Shown one piece after another: positions 57,723-64,000 of a DNA stretch of 64,000 nt. This DNA comes from Ichthyophis bannanicus (lineage: Eukaryota > Chordata > Amphibia > Gymnophiona > Ichthyophiidae). Every line of letters begins with the position of its first letter. Within the stretch, counting starts at the first letter, position 1. The position numbers and the translations under genes were made by a program. Under the pieces are notes generated by a model. That model did no database searches. It saw nothing but the letters and a program-made list of their open reading frames with translations, and was not told the origin of the DNA. The DNA is taken from NCBI GenBank assembly GCA_033557465.1, contig CM066036.1, forward strand, positions 588,463,574 through 588,527,573, in the 5' to 3' direction.

Positions 57723-58536
57723 GTGCGAGTGGTAAATGGTATTCAAGTGAATAATCCACGTAATTCGCCTTGAGGTTTGGCCCGGTTGGAACCGTGTCTG
57801 TCCGACCGCGGGGGAAACCTCAGGTGCCGCCGGCCCCTTTGTGCCGGTGAGGGTTCCGCCTGCCTCGGCGGGCCATCAGGTCCAGCTGGCCAACACCTCC
57901 GACCCGGGGGAGTCCAGGTTCCAACTCAGAAGCTGGTGTGGTATCGGGGACCGGATCCGGTGAGTAGACATTTTTGTGATTAAAGTAGTCATAAAGAACA
58001 GCTTGGGACAGCGTCTTGCGAGTGCAAGACCAATTTGGTAAATTTGGTATAGACTAACTGAAAAATCTGGGAAATCTCGCATGAGTGTGCGCGAGACAAG
58101 GGAGCCTGATCACCTCCCATAAGGGCAGTCCTAGTAAGCTCCGCGTAAGGAAAGCGGAAGCTGAAGCCATCGACCCTTCTTGTTTGGAATAGTCAGTCGG
58201 AAAATCTGGGCACTTGAAATATTGAAATATGATATCTTGTTGAAATATGCTTGTGTGTTAGTGAGAGGTCTTGAAATACAGACAGAGCGAGAGCGGACTC
58301 CTAAGTAGCGCAGTTCCTGGCCGGGCGACCGCGCCCAGGTCGCGAACAGGAGGAAGCGAGTGGTGTTTGTCCCCCCCAGTGTTTTGTGGGCTGTACGGAC
58401 CCCTTACCTACAGCCATACTACCTATCCTTATTGTACGTTGTCTTGTACGTCATTACGTGTACGTAGGGATGTAGGGTACGTAACGTACGCAGGTACGTT
58501 GAGTACGTAGGCAGCGTAGGCAGGTACGATTACATT
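57723..58536 (+). promoter_or_regulatory. Proviral 5' leader (814 bases)
   Basis: This untranslated leader lies between the primer-binding site and gag. A splice-donor-like GTGAGT is at 57960-57965. The last 100 bases (58433-58530) hold seven TACGT words. The leader would be expected to contain the packaging signal, but I cannot place it from sequence. Confidence 0.6.
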
Positions 58537-60309
58537 ATGGGAGGGATGGAGTCCACGCAAACTCCGTTGGCATGTATGATCAAGAATTTCCGTAAAAGAT
58601 TTTCGGGAGATTATGGTATACAAATGACTTCATCTAGATTAAAAATGTTATGTGAAAGGGAGTGGCACGCATTAGCTGCTTCATGGCCCCGAGAGGGAAC
58701 CTTTGATTTCGAGACAGTTTTACGAATTCATCAGCTTGTACTGAGAGGGTATCCCCACCAGTTCCCCTATATAGATTCCTGGTTGAGTGTATGTGAACGG
58801 CGGCCATCATGGATGAAGCGCTGTTATGAGGAGCACTGTAAAATATTCGAAGCCACTACTAAGGGAACCACAGAAAAAGTTAAGGAAGCAAAGCCACCAG
58901 TATATTCTGACCAAGAGTCCTCAGATATTCTGGATAGTTTACCCCGGCACCCACAGAAATTAGTCCCCACAGCCCCGCAACTTGAAGTAGAGCCCGAGGA
59001 GGAACCCAAACAAATACCAAAGCAACAGCCTAAGAAGCGCCCTACCCTGAGTGAAAGTTCCGGGTCAGGCCCAAGCACAGCGGGGGGACTTGAGTCTTCT
59101 GATGAGATAGAAAGCGGAGGCTCTCCTGCCAGTTCAGGGTCACCCACCAAGGAAACTAGTGCTCGGGAGCCTTATGACTTAAGAAGCGTTACTCCCAAGA
59201 AGAAGGAGAAAGCGGGGCACCTAATGCCATTATGCCAAGTGCCTGGAATTCCTGTTTTAAATGATCAGGGCCAAATGGCGCCAGGACCAACCAGCTTAGT
59301 TTATGTACCCTTTTCTACCACAGATTTATTAAATTGGAAAACGCATTATGCTTCCTATACAGCTAAGCCCCAGGAATTAACAGAATTAATGTCTAGCAAT
59401 ATGCAAACCCATCAGCCTACCTGGGCCGATTGTCAGCAGCTTCTGTCCACCCTCTTCACCACTGAGGAGCGAGGCCGGATCGGGCAAGCAGCCCTCCGGT
59501 GGTTAGAAGGGAACCCTGTAGAAAGGGGGGCAGTAAATCCCCCACAGGCAGCAGCTGCAGAATATCCTAATGAAGATCCCGGGTGGGACCCGAATGATGA
59601 AAGGGGGGCAACGGCCCTAACCAGATTTCGCCAGGCCCTAGTGCAGGGCCTAAAGAAAGGAGGCCAGAGGGCCATGAATATCGGAAAAGTATCAGAAGTT
59701 CTCCAGGGTCCAGATGAGAGCCCAGCGGCCTTTTATGAGCGGTTGTCTGAAGCTTATAGACTGTATACTCCATATGATCCCGCCGCTCAGGAAAATTTAC
59801 GCATGGTAAATGCGGCCTTTGTTAGTCAGTCCCAGAGAGACATAAAACGAAAATTGCAGAAATTGGATGGATTTGCGGGCATGAATACAGCTCAGTTAAT
59901 GGAAGTCGCTCAGAAAGTATTTGTGAATCGTGAGAATGAACGAGATAGAGAAAGCGAACGAAAGATGAAGAAGAAAGCAGATCTTCTTGCTGCTGCAATA
60001 ACCGAACGACGTGGGGGAGGTATCCCTAATCAAAGGACCAGAGGACGTGGAAGAGGCCGCGGAAGTGAAAGGCCTCCATTAGGTGCAAATCAGTGTGCCT
60101 ACTGCAAGGAAGAAGGACATTGGAGAAATGAGTGCCCGCATTTGGACTCCGCCCCTGCGAGGGGAGGAGGGAGTCCCTGGAGGCCAGGAGGAAGATTCCG
60201 AAGGAGAGGAGGAATGAATCGAACACAGTTCCAGCAGGAGAGGGAAGAAGCCATTGAGGGAGTGGCAGTAGCAACGGGCTATGACCTGGATGACATAGAT
60301 GAAGACTAG
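58537..60309 (+). CDS. gag: Endogenous retroviral Gag polyprotein (gammaretrovirus-like), uninterrupted
   Basis: The frame has 590 codons. It begins with MGG, an N-myristoylation signal for membrane targeting. The matrix region occupies roughly residues 1-110, then an acidic Pro/Ser-rich linker (about 120-220). The capsid region starts near residue 229 (PLCQVPGIPV, VYVPFSTTDLLNW, TWADCQQLLSTLF, ESPAAFYERLSEAYRLYTP). The basic nucleocapsid has one CCHC knuckle (C520, C523, H528, C533) and an Arg-Gly-rich stretch. A single knuckle and the PLR/PPFS-like capsid layout are gammaretroviral. No internal stop or frameshift is seen. It ends in TAG (60307-60309) with pol continuing in the same frame, the arrangement of readthrough suppression. 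Confidence 0.9.
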   Translation: MGGMESTQTPLACMIKNFRKRFSGDYGIQMTSSRLKMLCEREWHALAASWPREGTFDFETVLRIHQLVLRGYPHQFPYIDSWLSVCERRPSWMKRCYEEHCKIFEATTKGTTEKVKEAKPPVYSDQESSDILDSLPRHPQKLVPTAPQLEVEPEEEPKQIPKQQPKKRPTLSESSGSGPSTAGGLESSDEIESGGSPASSGSPTKETSAREPYDLRSVTPKKKEKAGHLMPLCQVPGIPVLNDQGQMAPGPTSLVYVPFSTTDLLNWKTHYASYTAKPQELTELMSSNMQTHQPTWADCQQLLSTLFTTEERGRIGQAALRWLEGNPVERGAVNPPQAAAAEYPNEDPGWDPNDERGATALTRFRQALVQGLKKGGQRAMNIGKVSEVLQGPDESPAAFYERLSEAYRLYTPYDPAAQENLRMVNAAFVSQSQRDIKRKLQKLDGFAGMNTAQLMEVAQKVFVNRENERDRESERKMKKKADLLAAAITERRGGGIPNQRTRGRGRGRGSERPPLGANQCAYCKEEGHWRNECPHLDSAPARGGGSPWRPGGRFRRRGGMNRTQFQQEREEAIEGVAVATGYDLDDIDED

Positions 60310-63300
60310 GCCAGACGGGGCTCCAAGTTCACCCTGGGTCCCTAGGAGCCTATGGTCAGTTTAAAGATAGGGGACCAATACATGGAATTCATGGTAGATA
60401 CAGGAGCAGAACATTCAGTAGTAGCCAAGCCAGTAGCTCCACTGTCCTCACGATCTGTCACCATAATAGGAGCCACAGGAAATAAAGCCACAAAACCATT
60501 CTTGCAGAACCGCACGTGTGAACTAGGGGGACAGAAGATAACACACCAGTTCTTGTTTATGCCTGAGTGCCCTATTCCACTACTGGGCCGAGACATGCTT
60601 GCCAAGCTGCAGGCCCAAATATCCTTTGCTGAAGGGGGAGAAATGAAAATGACTGTGAACCCAAAGCCTTCTGGATTAATGGTGCTTACTGTTCCCCGAG
60701 AAGAGGAATGGCGGTTCTATAGCGCACACCCAGCAAAGTCAACTAGTCCCTGTATACCTACCAATCTCATAGCCCCACCTGAAGTTTGGGCAGAAGATAA
60801 TCCACCTGGCCTAGCAAAGAACATAGCCCCTGTCATTGTCACCCTCAAGCCAGGAATGGAACCAGTACATGTGAAGCAGTATCCTCTCCCTCGACCAGCC
60901 ATTGAAGGAATTCACCATCATCTGATGAAACTGCTGAAGTATGGACTTCTCAAAGAATGTCAGTCACCATGGAACACTCCCCTTCTCCCAGTAAAGAAGC
61001 CTGGGACAGGGGACTATCGCCCAGTATAAGATCTGAGGTGAGTAAATGATACAGTTGAAACTATACACCCAGTAGTACCTAATCCTTATACTCTCTTGGG
61101 ACTGATCCCCGCTGAGGCTACTCACTTCACCGTCCTGGACCTGAAGGATGCCTTTTTCTGTGTGCGTCTAGCACCCACCAGTCAACTCTTATTTGCTTTT
61201 GAATGGCAAGACCCCACAACAGGAAGGCGAGGTCAGCTTACCTGGACCAGATTACCTCAAGGATTCAAGAATTCACCTACTCTCTTTAGTGCTGCCCTGA
61301 ATCAAGATCTTTCAAGTTACCCAGTGGACCCAGGAAAGAGGGTTCTTCTTCAGTATGTAGATGACTTACTCATAACTACCAACTCAGAAAGTGAAAGCCT
61401 GCAAGCTACTAGTGAACTTTTGTACCTTCTCAAAGATGCCGGATACAAAGTCTCAAAAGCCAAAGCACAACTATGCCAAACTGAAGTCAAGTATCTGGGA
61501 TTCCAGTTGTCCAGTGGGATCCGACGTTTAGGACCAGAACACAAAGAAGCTGTATGTAACATCCCCACTCCAACCACTAGGAGGCAAGTAAGACCCTTCC
61601 TGGGGGCCGTGGGATATTGTCGCATATGGATCCCCAATTTCGCCCTGATTGCAAAACCACTATACCAAGCCACCAGAGGAATGGAAAAATCCCCACTAGA
61701 TTGGGTACCTGAAGAAGATGCAGCATTCCAAACTTTGAAAAAGGCTCTGATGTCATCTCCAGCTTTAGGTCTTCCAGATGTTCAGAAGCCTTTCCATCTT
61801 TTTGTCCATGAGTCACAAGGAAATGCATTGGGAGTATTGACCCAATCTCTCGGATCCTGGCAATGACCAGTAGCTTATCTGTCAAAACAATTGGATGTAG
61901 TTGCAAAAGGATGGCCCCCCTGTCTGAGAGCTGTTGCAGCGACAGCCCTCTTAGTGGGTGAAGCAGACAAACTTACCTTAGGACAAACTCTTCAAGTCAC
62001 CGTGCCACATTCTGTCTTGACTTTCATGGAACACAAAGGAAACTTCTGGCTAACCAATGCACATATGTTGAAGTATCAAAGCATGTTGTGTGAAAACCCT
62101 CGGATACAGTTAAAAGTCAGCCAAGCTCTGAATCCTGCTACGCTGTTTCCAATTGGTCCTGGGCCACCTGATCATAATTGCTTAGAAACCATGGACACTG
62201 TATTTTCAAGTCGCCCTGATTTGACCGATGTCCCTCTAGAGGACCCAGAACGGACTTTCTTTGTAGATGGATGCAGTCTGATCATCAATGGACATCGTTG
62301 TGCTGGATATGCAGTGGTGACCCTTGATCTGGTAGTTGAGTCCTCAGCCCTGACCCCAGGAACCTCTGCACAGAAAGCTGAATTGATAGCCCTCACCAGA
62401 GCCTTAGCATTAGGAGAAGGACTCCGCATAAATGTGTACACAGACTCCAAATATGCCTTCACCACTTTGCATGCACATGGAGCCTTGTATAAAGAGCGAG
62501 GGTTGATCACTTCAGGGGGTAAGGACATTAGGTATGGGTCCGAAATATTGAAGTTATTAGATGCTGTTTGGGCCCCCAAACAAGTGGCAGTCATGCACTG
62601 TCGAGGTCATCAGGCAGGAGCAGGAGAAATTGCTCGAGGAAATAGATTTGCCGACGCCACAGCCCGAAAGGCAGCCACCACAGGACAAGTAAGGACCCAA
62701 GATACTGTAATGCAAGCAGCCCTATTCCCTGTGCCCCTTAGTTCCTGGGCACCCAGATATACTACACGAGAGTTAGACTATTATTGTGAAAAAGAGGGAG
62801 GAGTCTTAACAGAACAAGGTTGGATAGTGCTACCACCTCCAGAAGATAGTCCACCACCAGGTCCTACAGTCATCCCTGAAGCACTAGGGCCAGCCTTTGT
62901 CCAAGCTTTCCATCAAGCCACACATTATGGGAAAACAGCCATGGAAAAAGCCCTCAGACCCCATTTTTGTATTTCATTGCTAGGATCCCTGACTGCCTCA
63001 GTGGCACAGCAATGTCTGACATGTGCCAAAAACAATGCCAAGCAAGGTCCTGTTCCACCCCCAAGAGTTCAGTCAGTAGGGGTGACCCCCATGAGTGATA
63101 TACAGATAGACTTTGCTGAAATGCCCCGTGCAAATGGATATCACTATATGTTAGTGTTAGTTTGCACATTTTCAGGGTGGGTAGAAGCCTACCCTACCCG
63201 AACTGAGAAAGCCCGAGAAGTCACTAGGGCATTGCTCCATGAGATTATTCCTCGATTTGGAATACCATCAACTATAGGGTCAGATAACGGTCCATCATTT

Positions 63301-63945
63301 GTATCCCAAGTGACCCAACAGTTAGCTCAAGCTTTGCAAATAAAATGGAAATTACACACTGCTTACAGACCCCAGAGTTCAGGGAAAGTAGAACGCATGA
63401 ACAGAACCCTGAAAGCTCAATTATCCAAGCTTTGTCAAGAAACACACTTGAAGTGGCTCCAGGTTTTACCCATAGCCCTTCTTAGGATACGTTCAGCTCC
63501 CACCAGATCCTTGGGAGTCTCCCCTTTTGAGATTTTGTATGGGCGACCTCCACCCATAGTGCAGGGAATAAGAGGAGACATGAGACAGATAGGATCTGAA
63601 ATAACTAGACAAGAACTATTAGCTTTAGGTTCTGTTTTGCAGAAACTCCAAACGTGGGTACAAGACCGACTACCTATCAACCTGACTGAACCTCTGCATC
63701 CCTTCAAGCCAGGAATGTCTGTGTGGGTGAAAGAGTGGAGAAAAACCCCACTGGCACCGCATTGGAAGGGACCATATGTCATCATCCTGTCAACACCCAC
63801 CGCAGTGAAAGTTGCAGAATTCGAACCCTGGATCCATCACAGTCGAGTGAAGCCAGCAGCTGCTCCTGATCCTGGCCAATGGACATCAGTAAATGATCCT
63901 GAGACTCCATTGCGACTCACCTTGAGGAGACAGCCAGCTTTATAG
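60310..63945 (+). pseudogene. pol: Endogenous retroviral Pro-Pol (protease, RT, RNase H, integrase) with in-frame stops
   Basis: In the same frame as gag, without any frameshift. The aspartic protease has DTG at 60397-60405. The RT has DLKDAFF and LPQGFKNSP, and its YVDD catalytic box is at 61354-61365. RNase H has Asp at 62266, then AELIAL and YTDSKYA. Integrase has an HHCC zinc region (about 62900-63030). Its DDE core has Asp in IDFAEM, Asp in GSDNGPS and Glu in KVERMN. A C-terminal GPY/F-like domain (HWKGPYVI) follows. Stop codons interrupt it at TAG 60343, TAA 61027, TGA 61039 and TGA 61864. The domain order and a zinc-plus-GPY integrase are class I (gamma/epsilon). It cannot yield a full-length Pol as it stands. 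Confidence 0.9.
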
Positions 63946-64000
63946 AGACCATTTACGTCACGCGAGAGTGGCCATCGCAGCAGAAATAGAAGAAAACTCA
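63946..64000 (+). other. Provirus continues past the window end
   Basis: Only 55 bases follow the pol stop codon. Env, if present, and the 3' LTR would lie beyond. Confidence 0.6.

Noticed and set aside
63946..64000. Start of env
   Set aside because: Only 55 bases remain after pol, with nothing that can be identified.

Overview
The window looks like repeat-dense, mobile-element-dominated DNA from a vertebrate, and I find no host single-copy gene in it. The mixture of CR1, L1/Tx1-like and L2-like LINEs, PIF/Harbinger and hAT DNA transposons, tRNA-derived SINEs, a class I endogenous retrovirus and a Penelope-like element with its own endonuclease fits an amphibian best, perhaps a caecilian. 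Penelope-like elements are not known from mammals or birds. This placement is an inference from element content, not from a marker gene.

Layout. 1-7055: CA/TG-rich non-coding DNA with one tRNA-derived SINE and an unrecognised 1.1 kb open frame (3685-4815). 7056-16213: a two-gene PIF/Harbinger transposon. A broken transposase gene runs leftward and a Myb/SANT-like gene runs rightward, from a shared GC-rich promoter carrying 40-bp repeats. The last transposase exon is split by a 2.8 kb hAT-type element that carries a long inverted repeat and a G-rich minisatellite. 16750-22680: a Penelope-like element with a 911-codon RT/GIY-YIG frame, a 0.6 kb pure pyrimidine tract, a long AT-rich tail and a hammerhead-ribozyme motif. 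23066-23565: a 500-N assembly gap, followed by 2.4 kb of GGA/GGT repeat. 26000-29196: non-coding DNA with a 457-bp tandem duplication, ending in a Harbinger-like terminus with a TTA target site. The terminus may mean that most of 1-29196 is one very large Harbinger-type element, but this is unproven.

30-47 kb holds old, broken copies: SINEs, a decayed transposon-encoded protein, LINE fragments of several clades and three short inverted-repeat elements, two of them with clear target-site duplications. 47150-56000 is a three-level nest: a CR1 copy inside an L1/Tx1-like LINE, itself inside a minus-strand L2-like LINE; the L1 is bounded by an 8-bp target-site duplication. 57.1-64.0 kb is the 5' part of a gammaretrovirus-like provirus: LTR, a primer-binding site matching tRNA-Gly(UCC), a long leader, an uninterrupted gag and a pol in the same frame with four extra stop codons. 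Env and the 3' LTR lie beyond the window.

The most interesting items are the two-gene Harbinger unit with its bidirectional promoter, the Penelope element with a hammerhead motif but a substituted RT catalytic residue, the tRNA-Gly primer site, the LINE and SINE families sharing one 3' tail, and the unidentified frame at 3.7-4.8 kb.
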